From Halomonas sp. S3-1-1 (GTDB taxonomy: Bacteria; Pseudomonadota; Gammaproteobacteria; Pseudomonadales; Halomonadaceae), in contig NZ_JALGBZ010000002.1 of assembly GCF_023757625.1 (NCBI RefSeq), forward strand, positions 620,001 to 684,000: DNA of 64,000 nt. The letters run 5' to 3'. Within the stretch, counting starts at the first letter, position 1; every line of letters begins with the position of its first letter. Position numbers and translations under genes: made by a program. This document shows, piece by piece, positions 17,997-26,367 of the stretch. A model generated the notes under the pieces. That model did not search any database. It saw only the letters and a list, made by a program, of their open reading frames with translations, and had not been told where the DNA came from.

Positions 17997-20102
17997 GTGC
18001 GAAATAATCAACCTGTGACTCAGAAAGAGTACGTGCTCGGCGACGAGACCGTTTTGATTTCCCGTTCGGATCTCGAGGGGAACGTCACCTACGCCAGCGC
18101 CGCGTTCGTCGAGGTCAGCGGCTACTCGCGTGACGAGCTGATGGGCTCGCCCCACAACATGATTCGCCACCCGGACATGCCCGAGGCGGCGTTCAAGGAT
18201 TTCTGGCACACCATCAAAGCGGGCAACACCTGGCAGGGCCACGTCAAAAACCGGCGTAAAAATGGCGACCACTACTGGGTGAACGCCACGGTCGCCGCAC
18301 TTCGCGACGGCGACCGTATCGTTGGCTACACCTCGGTGCGGCGTAAGGCGCAGCCTGACGCCATTGCGCTTGCAGAAAGCGTCTACGCCGAGCTACGTGA
18401 AAAGGGCGCCTCGAGACGCTACCGGGTGAGCGGTGGCGCCATACAGCGCAAGGGCGTGATGGGCCTGCTCGGCCGCTTTCAGCTCGGAAGCCTGAGAGCG
18501 CGGCTGACCGGCATGGTGGTCGTGGCAATGGTGCTGCTGGGGCTTGGCGGGGCGCTAGGCGTATACGGGCTGGTCAACGCCGGCGATCGCTTGTCGCGGC
18601 TCGACGACGGCGGACTGCAGTCGATCGCCAATCTACAAAACATTGAGCGGTGGGTGAGCGAAACCGTGCAGCAGGTGGAGCCCGCCGTGCGCAACCCCAG
18701 GGGGGCAGACATTGCGGCCATCACGGCGAGCGCCCAGGAGCAGCTGGTTGAAATCGACAGCCAGTGGAACGCGTATCTGGCCGCCGAGGATGCCGCAGAG
18801 CCGGTCATACAAGCCTTCGATGGCGCGCTGAGCCAATGGAGCGCCGCGCTGAATCAGACGTTAGCGGCACTCGGCGCCGGCAGCAACTTTGCCGCTTTTG
18901 AAGCGTTCAACGATACCGCCTTGCCAGTCACCGGCACGCTGCGCGAGCTTTCTGTTCAGCTCGTCGAGCTGGAGCGTACCGACGCCCAGGCGCTGGTCGA
19001 AGAAGCACACCGCGACCGTGAGCAGATGCTCGTTGCCCAGCTCGTGCTGCTCGTGGTGGGGCTTTTAATTTTGGTGGGGCTCAGCGTTCTGATTCTTCGC
19101 TCGATCTTCAAGGGGCTGGAAGGCGCCCGCCACATGACGTTCCAGGTGGCGGCCGGTAACCTGGCTGCGCGTGCCCAAAAGCAGGGAAGTGACGAACTTG
19201 GCAATTTGCTCTACTCGCTGGATACGATGCGCTTTAGCCTAGCGGCGGTGGTCGGCGAGGTCGAAAGCCGCGTCTCTTCGGTAACGCCGGCGGTCGAGCA
19301 GATCGCCGAGGAGAACGACGTGCTTTCCCAGCGCACCGGTCAGCAGGCGAGCTCGCTGGCGGAGACCGCCTCCAGCATGGTGCAGATGACGGCGACCGTG
19401 GCACAAAACACCGAAAACGCCCGACAGGCAAGCGACCTTGCCGAGCAAAACGCCACCAGCACCCGCGACACGCGCAAACAGATGGAGCAGCTCGTCGAGC
19501 GCATGCAGCGCATCGCCGACAGCGCCGACAAGATGACCGAAATGATCGGCGTGATCGACGGCATCGCCTTTCAGACCAACATTCTCGCGCTCAACGCTTC
19601 TGTTGAGGCGGCTCGAGCCGGTGAGCACGGCCGCGGCTTTGCGGTGGTGGCAAGCGAAGTGCGAAACCTTGCCGGACGCTCCGCCGACGCCGCTCAGGAG
19701 ATTCGTCGCATGATCGACAGCGCCACCGAGGAAGTCGACGGCGGGCGCACCGCGGTGCAGCAGGCGGAAAACTCGATCGAAAACGTCATGCGCCAGGTGA
19801 GTCGGGTCAGCGAGCTAATGGCCTCGATCACCAGCGCCTCGGACGAGCAGAGTAGCGGTATCAGTCAGATCAACGGCGCGATCGCTGAAATGGACAGCAC
19901 CACTCAGCAAAACGCCCACAAGGTGCAGATGATCGCCGACTCCGCCGATAATCTCACCGTCGAGGTATTCGAGCTTGCCAACGTGGTCGATGCCTTCCGC
20001 TTGAAGGGCGCTCAGGAAGAAAACATCCAAACCTCGCTCGAAAAGCTGGCGCGGGTTAATCAGTCGCTGAAAAAATCGAGCCCTGCGCTGCCCGCCTACT
20101 AG
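17997..20102 (+). CDS. Aer-type PAS-domain chemoreceptor
   Basis: A 701-residue receptor. The N-terminal PAS domain (residues about 15-110) strongly resembles E. coli Aer, with VSGYSRDELMGSPHNMIRHPDMP and VKNRRKNGDHYWVNA, the region that binds FAD and senses redox state. Unlike the 506-residue E. coli Aer, it then has two membrane segments (about 165-190 and 350-372) enclosing a helical periplasmic domain of about 160 residues of the four-helix-bundle type. HAMP and an MA signalling domain follow. Start is GTG at 17997; an in-frame GTG seven codons later is an alternative. Likely role: energy or oxygen taxis, perhaps with a second periplasmic input. Confidence 0.9.
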   Translation: MRNNQPVTQKEYVLGDETVLISRSDLEGNVTYASAAFVEVSGYSRDELMGSPHNMIRHPDMPEAAFKDFWHTIKAGNTWQGHVKNRRKNGDHYWVNATVAALRDGDRIVGYTSVRRKAQPDAIALAESVYAELREKGASRRYRVSGGAIQRKGVMGLLGRFQLGSLRARLTGMVVVAMVLLGLGGALGVYGLVNAGDRLSRLDDGGLQSIANLQNIERWVSETVQQVEPAVRNPRGADIAAITASAQEQLVEIDSQWNAYLAAEDAAEPVIQAFDGALSQWSAALNQTLAALGAGSNFAAFEAFNDTALPVTGTLRELSVQLVELERTDAQALVEEAHRDREQMLVAQLVLLVVGLLILVGLSVLILRSIFKGLEGARHMTFQVAAGNLAARAQKQGSDELGNLLYSLDTMRFSLAAVVGEVESRVSSVTPAVEQIAEENDVLSQRTGQQASSLAETASSMVQMTATVAQNTENARQASDLAEQNATSTRDTRKQMEQLVERMQRIADSADKMTEMIGVIDGIAFQTNILALNASVEAARAGEHGRGFAVVASEVRNLAGRSADAAQEIRRMIDSATEEVDGGRTAVQQAENSIENVMRQVSRVSELMASITSASDEQSSGISQINGAIAEMDSTTQQNAHKVQMIADSADNLTVEVFELANVVDAFRLKGAQEENIQTSLEKLARVNQSLKKSSPALPAY

Positions 20103-20153
20103 ACGGGCGCGCCCTGCATGAGTCGGGCATAAGGATATGTGCCCGATTCGAGA

Positions 20154-20179
20154 GGTCGCTAGCTGGCGCTTGCTCCTAC
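20154..20179. repeat. REP-like palindromic element
   Basis: The sequence GTCGCTAGCTGGCGCTTGCTCC is the same unit found repeatedly at 57950-58280. It lies between the 3' ends of the convergent chemoreceptor and nudE genes, the usual place for such elements. A degenerate second copy follows at about 20195-20222. Confidence 0.7.
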
Positions 20180-20269
20180 CGGGTGCGTAATCCTGTGCTA
20201 GCGCGAGCGGTGGCTGCTCCCCCGTATTCACGTTCAAAACCCGCCTTCAAAAATATTGTGCTGTCGGTG

Positions 20270-20854
20270 CTAAATCAGCTCCGTGCCGTTGAAGCGCTTT
20301 TCGTCGCGCAGTTTGTCGCGGGCGATGTAGAGCGCTGCGATGGCGCGGGCTTCGTGAAAATCCTCGCGTAAGAGAAGCGCGGGCAGCTCTTCGATGGCGT
20401 GCGTTTCCACAATGAGCGGCTCGGGCTCGTCGCCTGGCAGGCGCTTTTCAAACAGGTCGGTGGCCAGCACCACCTGGATACGGTGGCGCATGTAGTTCGG
20501 TGCCAGGGAGAGCTCGACCAGCGGCTCCAGCTGGTGCGCGCCGACGCCACACTCCTCCATCAGCTCGCGGTTGGCCGCGGTGAGAATGTCCTCGCCTGGG
20601 TCGACCAGCCCCTTGGGCAGGGTCAATACGTACTCCTCGAAACCGGCGGCGTATTCGCGTATCAGCAGCACGTGGTCCGGGTCGGGCATCGCAACGATCA
20701 TCACGGCGGGGCGTTCGCTGCCGCTTAGCCGCTCGAAGCGGCGCTCTTCGCCGTTGGAGAAGCGTAAATCCAGCGCTTCGACGTGAAAGAGCCGGCTTTT
20801 CGCGACGCTTTCGCGGCCCAGAATGTGCGGTTTAATAGGATCCTGATGGGACAT
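20270..20854 (-). CDS. nudE: ADP compounds hydrolase NudE (Nudix)
   Basis: A 194-residue Nudix hydrolase expected to cleave ADP-ribose, Ap3A and NADH to mononucleotides. The complete Nudix box spans residues 82-104 (G82, E88, R96, E97, E100, E101, G103). The N-terminal half matches NudE, including SRLFHVEALDLRFSNG. The ATG at 20854 has a GGAGG ribosome site. It is divergent from yrfG, and nudE-yrfG-hslR-hslO-pckA closely mirrors E. coli gene order, which supports NudE over other Nudix families. Confidence 0.92.
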   Translation of the reverse strand: MSHQDPIKPHILGRESVAKSRLFHVEALDLRFSNGEERRFERLSGSERPAVMIVAMPDPDHVLLIREYAAGFEEYVLTLPKGLVDPGEDILTAANRELMEECGVGAHQLEPLVELSLAPNYMRHRIQVVLATDLFEKRLPGDEPEPLIVETHAIEELPALLLREDFHEARAIAALYIARDKLRDEKRFNGTELI

Positions 20855-20937
20855 AAGGCCTCCGTGGCTGGAAAAAACGCCGTGCGCTACAATAGCACGC
20901 TTACTGTTTCGACTCTCTTTTCAACACCGGAGTGGCC

Positions 20938-21618
20938 ATGATTGATTGGCGCGAGATCGACACCGTCCTGCTCGATATGGACGGCACGCTGCTGGACTTG
21001 CACTTTGACAGCCACTTCTGGCTCGAGCATCTACCCAAGCGCTATGGCGAGCTGCACAAGCTCGACCAGGCCACTCAGGACACGCTGAAGGCGCGTATCA
21101 TCGGCGAGCAGGGCACGCTCAACTGGTACAGTCTCGCTTACTGGAGCCGGGAGCTCGACGTCGACGTGGTGGCGCTCAAGCGCGAAATTCAGCATCTGAT
21201 CGGTTTTCGCAGCGACGCGCTGGACTTTCTGACCTGGCTCAAAAACGCCCACCCGCGGGTAGTGCTGGCCACCAACGCCGACCGGGCCAGTTTAAGCCTG
21301 AAACTGCCGCTGACGGGGTTGGAAAAGTATCTCGACGCCATCATCTCATCGGAAGACGTGGGGGCGGCGAAGGAGGAGCAGGCGTTCTGGTTTGCCCTTC
21401 AAGAGCGCGAGCCTTTCGACCCGCAGCGTACGCTGTTCATCGATGACAACCCGAGCGTGCTCGAAAGCGCCCGGGAGTTCGGTATCAAGTACCTGATGGG
21501 GATCAAGCAGCCCGATAGCCAGCGCCCTGAAAAAGAGCTTCAAGAGTTCGTTGCCCTGGACCGATTCGCCCAACTGCTGCCCAACGACTTACCGGCACAG
21601 CAAGGAGAGCCTCAATGA
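20938..21618 (+). CDS. yrfG: GMP/IMP nucleotidase YrfG (HAD family)
   Basis: A 226-residue HAD phosphatase. Motif I is VLLDMDGTLLD near the N-terminus, motif II ATNAD in the middle, a lysine in AAKEEQAF, and motif IV LFIDDNPSVLESA. YrfG of E. coli dephosphorylates GMP and IMP. The ATG at 20938 is preceded by GGAG; a GTG two codons upstream is less well placed. Its stop overlaps the hslR start by four bases (ATGA), coupling it to hslR. Confidence 0.88.
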   Translation: MIDWREIDTVLLDMDGTLLDLHFDSHFWLEHLPKRYGELHKLDQATQDTLKARIIGEQGTLNWYSLAYWSRELDVDVVALKREIQHLIGFRSDALDFLTWLKNAHPRVVLATNADRASLSLKLPLTGLEKYLDAIISSEDVGAAKEEQAFWFALQEREPFDPQRTLFIDDNPSVLESAREFGIKYLMGIKQPDSQRPEKELQEFVALDRFAQLLPNDLPAQQGEPQ

Positions 21619-22004
21619 ATGATAGCGTTCGCCTGGACAAGTGGCTCTGGGCCGCGCGGTTTTTCAAGACCCGGGCACTGGCCAAGAAAGCCATCGAAGG
21701 GGGCAAGGTGCACTACGACGGCGACCGCGTGAAAACCAGCAAAAACGTGGAAGTAGGCGCGCTGATTCGCGTGCCCCAAGGCTGGGACATTTACGAGGTC
21801 GAAGTGGTGAAGCTCTCGGATCAGCGCCGCGGCGCCCCGGAGGCGCAAACGCTTTACGCCGAAACCGAGCAGAGCCAGGCCAGACGCGCCAAGGAGACCG
21901 AAGCGCGCCGCCTCAACAACGAGGTCATGCAGCACCCCTTGAAGCGTCCGGACAAAAAGCAGCGCCGCGAGATCCAGCGCTTTCAACGCAACCAGGGCGA
22001 GTAA
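21615..22004 (+). CDS. hslR: Heat shock protein 15 (S4-domain RNA-binding protein)
   Basis: A 129-residue protein with an N-terminal S4 RNA-binding domain (VRLDKWLWAARFFKTR ... VHYDGDRVK) and a basic C-terminal tail (KRPDKKQRREIQRF). Hsp15 binds stalled 50S subunits carrying peptidyl-tRNA and helps recycle them. It is coupled to yrfG and followed about 100 bp later by hslO, the standard heat-shock pair. Confidence 0.93.
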   Translation: MNDSVRLDKWLWAARFFKTRALAKKAIEGGKVHYDGDRVKTSKNVEVGALIRVPQGWDIYEVEVVKLSDQRRGAPEAQTLYAETEQSQARRAKETEARRLNNEVMQHPLKRPDKKQRREIQRFQRNQGE

Positions 22005-22103
22005 CTCTTGGCGGCGCTCGTCTGCCCGCCCCACCCATTTACGCTCTAGACTCTTTTCCCGCTTTTTTAACTACTCTTTTAACTACTCCTTCGATGGCCT
22101 TTT

Positions 22104-22979
22104 ATGTCTGATCAGATCCAGCGTTTCATGTTCGACCAAACCAACGTGCGCGGCGAGATCGTTACCCTTGCCGACACTTACCACGAAGTGCTGAGCCGCC
22201 ATGCCTACCCCACCGCGGTCAACGCGCTGCTCGGCGAGCTCCTGGCTGCCGTGGCGCTGTTGACCGATACGGTCAAGCTCGACGGTACGCTCAGTATCGA
22301 AGTGCGCGGCCAGGGCGATCTATCGCTTCTGATGGCGGAATCCAACCCCGGCGGCGAGCTTCGCGCCATTGCGCGCTTAAGCGAAGAGGGCGCGCTGCCC
22401 GATGACTCGGCTTGCTTTCGCGATCTGGTCGGCGACGGCCAGATCGTCATCACCCTCGACCCGAAAGAGGGCAAGCGCTACCAGGGCATCGTGGCGCTGG
22501 AGTTCGACACGCTGGCCAAGTGCCTGGAAGCCTACTTCAGTCAGTCCGAGCAGCTGCCGACGAAGCTGTGGCTTGCCGCCGACGGGCAGCGAGCGGGCGG
22601 GCTTCTGCTCCAGCGCCTGCCGGACGCCTCGCAGAATCAGGATATCGATGCCTGGGAGCGCAGCGTGCACTTGGCCGAAACGATCAAGCGCGAAGAGCTT
22701 TTAGGGCTGGAGCAGCGCGAGGTGCTCTACCGGCTCTATCACGAAGAGACGGTGCGGGTCTTCGATCCCAAGGCCCTGCGCTTTGGCTGCACCTGTTCGC
22801 GTGAGCGCATGAGCCATGCGCTTTACTCTCTGGGCGAGGCGGAGCTCAAGGATATTCTCGAGGAGCAGGGCTCGATCGAGACGCAGTGCCACTTCTGTCA
22901 CACGAAATATCACTACACTGCGGCAGAAATCGAGGCGTTGATCGACGATCCCGGAAGCTCGGCGCCGGTCATTCACTGA
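22104..22979 (+). CDS. hslO: Redox-regulated chaperone Hsp33
   Basis: A 291-residue holdase chaperone activated by oxidation and heat. The C-terminal zinc centre is intact: C229-x-C231 and C262-x2-C265 (GCTCSRE and [10 protein letters not shown]). The N-terminal substrate-binding domain has the typical [21 protein letters not shown] pattern over its first 35 residues. The ribosome site before ATG 22104 is weak. A terminator lies 165 bp after the stop. Confidence 0.95.
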   Translation: MSDQIQRFMFDQTNVRGEIVTLADTYHEVLSRHAYPTAVNALLGELLAAVALLTDTVKLDGTLSIEVRGQGDLSLLMAESNPGGELRAIARLSEEGALPDDSACFRDLVGDGQIVITLDPKEGKRYQGIVALEFDTLAKCLEAYFSQSEQLPTKLWLAADGQRAGGLLLQRLPDASQNQDIDAWERSVHLAETIKREELLGLEQREVLYRLYHEETVRVFDPKALRFGCTCSRERMSHALYSLGEAELKDILEEQGSIETQCHFCHTKYHYTAAEIEALIDDPGSSAPVIH

Positions 22980-23144
22980 TCGTGTAGTCGCATTGATTCA
23001 AGGGGCCGCACTCGGTCAATCGGTGGCGGCCCAGCTAACAAGCGGCATCCACGACTAAAGGCGAACGCGCGTTTGAAAAGTTACTGCAGTGCAGCACGAA
23101 AATTGCCCGAATTGTAGTAGTTTAACTACAAAAAAGGCGCGCCG

Positions 23145-23173
23145 AGCCCCCGTTTGACGGGGGCTTTCTTTTT
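23145..23173 (+). terminator. Rho-independent terminator in the hslO-pckA gap
   Basis: AGCCCCCG and CGGGGGCT form an 8-bp perfect stem with a TTTGA loop, followed by TTCTTTTT. It lies in the 343-bp gap between hslO and pckA (22980-23322). Besides this and the nested promoter, I see only a short TAGTAGTTTAACTACA dyad at about 23116-23131 and no gene. Confidence 0.85.
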
Positions 23174-23181
23174 GCCATAAT
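23154..23181 (+). promoter_or_regulatory. Candidate sigma-70 promoter of pckA, nested in the upstream terminator
   Basis: TTGACG at 23154-23159 and CATAAT at 23176-23181 are 16 bp apart. The -35 box falls in the loop and descending arm of the terminator hairpin. A start near 23188 would give a leader of about 135 nt before pckA. Confidence 0.55.
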
Positions 23182-23322
23182 GCGCCGGTCTTTAGCGCTC
23201 GGCCCGCTCATTGAGCGGCTACGCGACCCCTTTCAGCGCAAGATCCAGCCTTATATGGCTGTGCATCCAACACTCGCGCCGAGCATTCATACCGAGAATC
23301 GGCCCCTGGCCCAGGAACTGAC

Positions 23323-24879
23323 ATGACCACGACTCAAGCCGCTCCCAACGCCCACATCAACCTTGGCAGTGCCGAACTGATCGAGCGCGCCGTGGCCCGG
23401 GGAGAAGGCCGCCTTTCGGCGGACGGCGCCCTGGTCGTCAACACCGGCGAGCGCACTGGTCGCTCCCCCAAGGACCGCTTCATCGTCGATGAGCCATCCA
23501 CCCGCGATCAAATCGACTGGGGCAGCGTCAACCGTCCTTTTGACGCCGACAAGTTCGACGCGCTCTGGACGCGAGTGGAAGAGTACCTGGGCCGTGACGA
23601 GCACTTCGTCGCCGAGCTTCACGTGGGCAGCGACACCACCCACTACCTGCCGGTACGCATCACCACCGAAACCGCTTGGCAAAACCTGTTCGGTCGCACC
23701 ATGTTCGTTCGCCCCATCGCCTACAACCCGGCGGGCAAGGAGGCCTGGACGATTCTCAACGCCGCAGGTTTCGAGTGCGACCCGAGCCGCGACGGCACCA
23801 ACTCCGACGGCACCGTGATCATCAACTTCGCCGAGAAGAAGGTGCTGATCGCCGGCATGCGCTACGCCGGTGAAATGAAAAAGGCGATGTTCTCGGTTCA
23901 GAACTTCCTGCTGCCGGCCTCCGGTGTGCTGCCGATGCACTGCTCGGCCAACGTGGGCGAGGATGGCGAGACGTGTCTGTTCTTCGGCCTTTCCGGCACC
24001 GGCAAGACCACGCTCTCCGCCGACCAGGGCCGCTACCTGATCGGTGACGACGAGCACGCCTGGGGTGACGACATCGTTTTCAACATGGAAGGCGGCTGCT
24101 ACGCCAAGTGCATCGATCTCTCCGAGAAGAACGAGCCGGTCATCTGGAACGCGATCAAGTTCGGCACCGTGCTCGAGAACGTGGTGCTCGATGATCGCCG
24201 CACACCGAACTACGCCGACGACAGCCTGACCCAGAACTCCCGCGCCGCCTACCCGCTGGAGCACGTCGAGAAGCGTGTACCGGAAAACCTGGCCGGCGAG
24301 CCGAGCGCCATCGTCTTTTTGACCTGCGATATGTCCGGGGTACTGCCGCCGGTGTCGATCCTCTCCAAGGAAGCCGCGGCGTACCACTTCCTCTCCGGCT
24401 ACACCGCTAAAGTGGGCTCGACCGAGATGGGGTCTTCCGAGGGCTTGGCTGCAACGTTCTCCACCTGCTTCGGCGCACCGTTCTTCCCGCGCCCGGCGCG
24501 TGAGTATGCCGATCTGCTGATCAAACGCGTCGAGAAGAAGGACGCCCAGGTGTATCTGGTCAACACCGGCTGGACCGGCGGCGCCTATGGCGAGGGCGGC
24601 TCGCGCTTCTCGATCCCGACAACGCGCGCGATCATCAGCGCGATTCAGTCCGGCGTGCTGCGCGACATCGACACCCGCCACATCGACGGCCTGAACCTCT
24701 CCGTGCCCACCGCCGTTCCCGGCGTCGATTCGAGCCTTCTGAACCCGCGCGACACCTGGGAAGATCAGAGCGCCTTTGATCGCCATCAGCAAGAGCTCGC
24801 CACCAAGTTCGTCGAGAACTTCAAGAAGTTCGAAGGCGTGGACGAGGCGATCATCAAGGCCGGCCCCCAACTGACCTGA
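23323..24879 (+). CDS. pckA: Phosphoenolpyruvate carboxykinase (ATP)
   Basis: A 518-residue enzyme that converts oxaloacetate and ATP to phosphoenolpyruvate, CO2 and ADP at the start of gluconeogenesis. The kinase-1a P-loop GLSGTGKT is at 222-229, with the metal-binding [12 protein letters not shown] following. The substrate-binding [10 protein letters not shown] lies near residue 45. It is monocistronic: own promoter candidate upstream and strong terminator downstream. Its placement after hslO parallels E. coli. Confidence 0.97.
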   Translation: MTTTQAAPNAHINLGSAELIERAVARGEGRLSADGALVVNTGERTGRSPKDRFIVDEPSTRDQIDWGSVNRPFDADKFDALWTRVEEYLGRDEHFVAELHVGSDTTHYLPVRITTETAWQNLFGRTMFVRPIAYNPAGKEAWTILNAAGFECDPSRDGTNSDGTVIINFAEKKVLIAGMRYAGEMKKAMFSVQNFLLPASGVLPMHCSANVGEDGETCLFFGLSGTGKTTLSADQGRYLIGDDEHAWGDDIVFNMEGGCYAKCIDLSEKNEPVIWNAIKFGTVLENVVLDDRRTPNYADDSLTQNSRAAYPLEHVEKRVPENLAGEPSAIVFLTCDMSGVLPPVSILSKEAAAYHFLSGYTAKVGSTEMGSSEGLAATFSTCFGAPFFPRPAREYADLLIKRVEKKDAQVYLVNTGWTGGAYGEGGSRFSIPTTRAIISAIQSGVLRDIDTRHIDGLNLSVPTAVPGVDSSLLNPRDTWEDQSAFDRHQQELATKFVENFKKFEGVDEAIIKAGPQLT

Positions 24880-24897
24880 TCGCAAGACTCGATACCC

Positions 24898-24932
24898 AAA
24901 AGGGGCGGCGCACTCGCGCCGCCCCTTTTTTT
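24898..24932. terminator. Bidirectional terminator between pckA and the LysR gene
   Basis: A perfect 10-bp stem, GGGGCGGCGC / GCGCCGCCCC, with an ACTC loop is flanked by A4 and T7. It can end both pckA (plus) and the convergent LysR gene (minus). Confidence 0.92.
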
Positions 24933-25001
24933 ATTGTGTCTCACTGGCGCTCGTTAAGCCGCGCTACCGGACGGCACCTGCAAGGGCGAGCGTCGCCTCG
25001 A

Positions 25002-25853
25002 TTACAGCCGAAACCCTTCCTGAATATGTTCCGCCAGACTGTCGATGATCGGGGAGTGAGCGGATGTTGAGCGCACCAGTACGATCGAGACCTCCGGTAA
25101 TGTAGGGAATAGATCGTCGCCCAATATCTGCATGTCCTCGGTGACCAGGCTCTGCATCCAGGCGGAGACCGCCAGACCTTCGCTGACCACCGCCTGAAGC
25201 GTGGCAAGGCTTGGGCTACTGTAGGCGATGCGATAGGGGCGCCCCTCACGGTCCAGCGCATTGCAGGCGTGGCGGCGGCAAGCACAGGGCGCGTCGAACA
25301 TGGCCAGCGGCACCGGCGAGGCAAGGTGAACGCTATGGCTGGCCGCTGCGACCCACACCGTGGATTCTCGCCGTAGTACGGTGCCAATCTCATCGCCTAT
25401 CTCACGGGTAACGATGCGCATATCGAGCTCTTCGGTAGGCTGTTGAAGCAGGACCGAGGAGGGCGCGCACTGTACATCGACATCCACCAACGGCCAGGCG
25501 CGGGCGAAGGATTTCAAAATACCGGGCAGAAAACGCATCACGTAGTCATCGGGTACGCCCAGGCGAACCCGCCCCACCATATCCGGCTGGCGCAGAGTGT
25601 TAAGCGCCTCGCTTTGCAAATCGAGAATCCGGCGGGCGTAGCGCAAGAGGGTTTGGCCTTCGCTGGTAAGCGTCAGAGGCTTGCTGGCGCGAACGAACAG
25701 CGGTCGCTGGATAATATCTTCTTCCAGGCGTTTCATTTGCATACTTACCGCCGACTGGGTGCGATTTACCGCATTGGCCGCGCGTGTAAAGCTGCCTTGA
25801 TCGACGATCGCAATAAATGTTCGCAGTAATTCGGAATCGAGGGTGGGGAGCAC
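25002..25853 (-). CDS. LysR-family transcriptional regulator
   Basis: A protein of about 283 residues with an N-terminal winged helix-turn-helix (LRTFIAIVDQGSFTRAA, then RTQSAVSMQMKRLEE) and a periplasmic-binding-like effector domain from about residue 90. I chose the GTG at 25853, which places the HTH at the usual position; a TTG at 25922 extends the frame but adds an unusual N-terminus. It is divergent from the DUF1127 gene at 26012, and the two may share a control region (25854-26011). The ligand and targets are unknown. Confidence 0.85.
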   Translation of the reverse strand: MLPTLDSELLRTFIAIVDQGSFTRAANAVNRTQSAVSMQMKRLEEDIIQRPLFVRASKPLTLTSEGQTLLRYARRILDLQSEALNTLRQPDMVGRVRLGVPDDYVMRFLPGILKSFARAWPLVDVDVQCAPSSVLLQQPTEELDMRIVTREIGDEIGTVLRRESTVWVAAASHSVHLASPVPLAMFDAPCACRRHACNALDREGRPYRIAYSSPSLATLQAVVSEGLAVSAWMQSLVTEDMQILGDDLFPTLPEVSIVLVRSTSAHSPIIDSLAEHIQEGFRL

Positions 25854-26011
25854 GGCTGGTCTCGCAAGCAAATAGTAAAAGCGGATAACAAAAACAGAGG
25901 AACGGTGCAAAGGTGCTATCAATTTAAATGATAAAGAGCATTAGAACTATTCGTTGGCTTGATTTTAGAGCGTGCTAAATAATTTCTCCACGTTAATTAA
26001 CAGGAGAAATC

Positions 26012-26254
26012 ATGATGAGTGCGACACAAGACAAGCCGACCGACAATCAAGGCAACTGTCAAAAACAGGGCAGAGTAGAGGCGCTTAAAAGGCGGTGGCG
26101 TCTTTGGTGTCAGCTACGCCAGGAGCGAATCGCACTAAAGCAGGCAAGTGACGCCACCTTGAAAGATATTGGCCTGACTCGCCAACAGGTGCGCCAGGAA
26201 ACGAGCCGGCCTTTTTGGCGAACGAATACGTGCCGCGGAACACAGCGCTGGTAG
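26012..26254 (+). CDS. Small DUF1127 (YjiS-like) protein
   Basis: An 80-residue basic protein. Residues about 28-70 form the DUF1127 motif, with [19 protein letters not shown] followed by [14 protein letters not shown]. Small DUF1127 proteins affect phosphate, carbon or RNA metabolism in some alphaproteobacteria, but no general function is set. AGGAGA lies upstream of ATG 26012 (a second ATG follows directly). It is divergent from a LysR regulator, a common arrangement for this family. Confidence 0.82.
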   Translation: MMSATQDKPTDNQGNCQKQGRVEALKRRWRLWCQLRQERIALKQASDATLKDIGLTRQQVRQETSRPFWRTNTCRGTQRW

Positions 26255-26367
26255 CAAGCCCGTTATGGCGGGCGGAGGCGTTGCCGCGAGCTCGACATTT
26301 CATGCCAGCGCCATGGCTTTGTGATACCGTGTCGGCATTTAAAAGCCGGCATGAGTTAGTGGCACGT

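Noticed and set aside
23287-24885. 532-codon antisense open frame covering pckA
   Set aside because: It mirrors pckA exactly, lacks a ribosome site and has composition typical of antisense translation.
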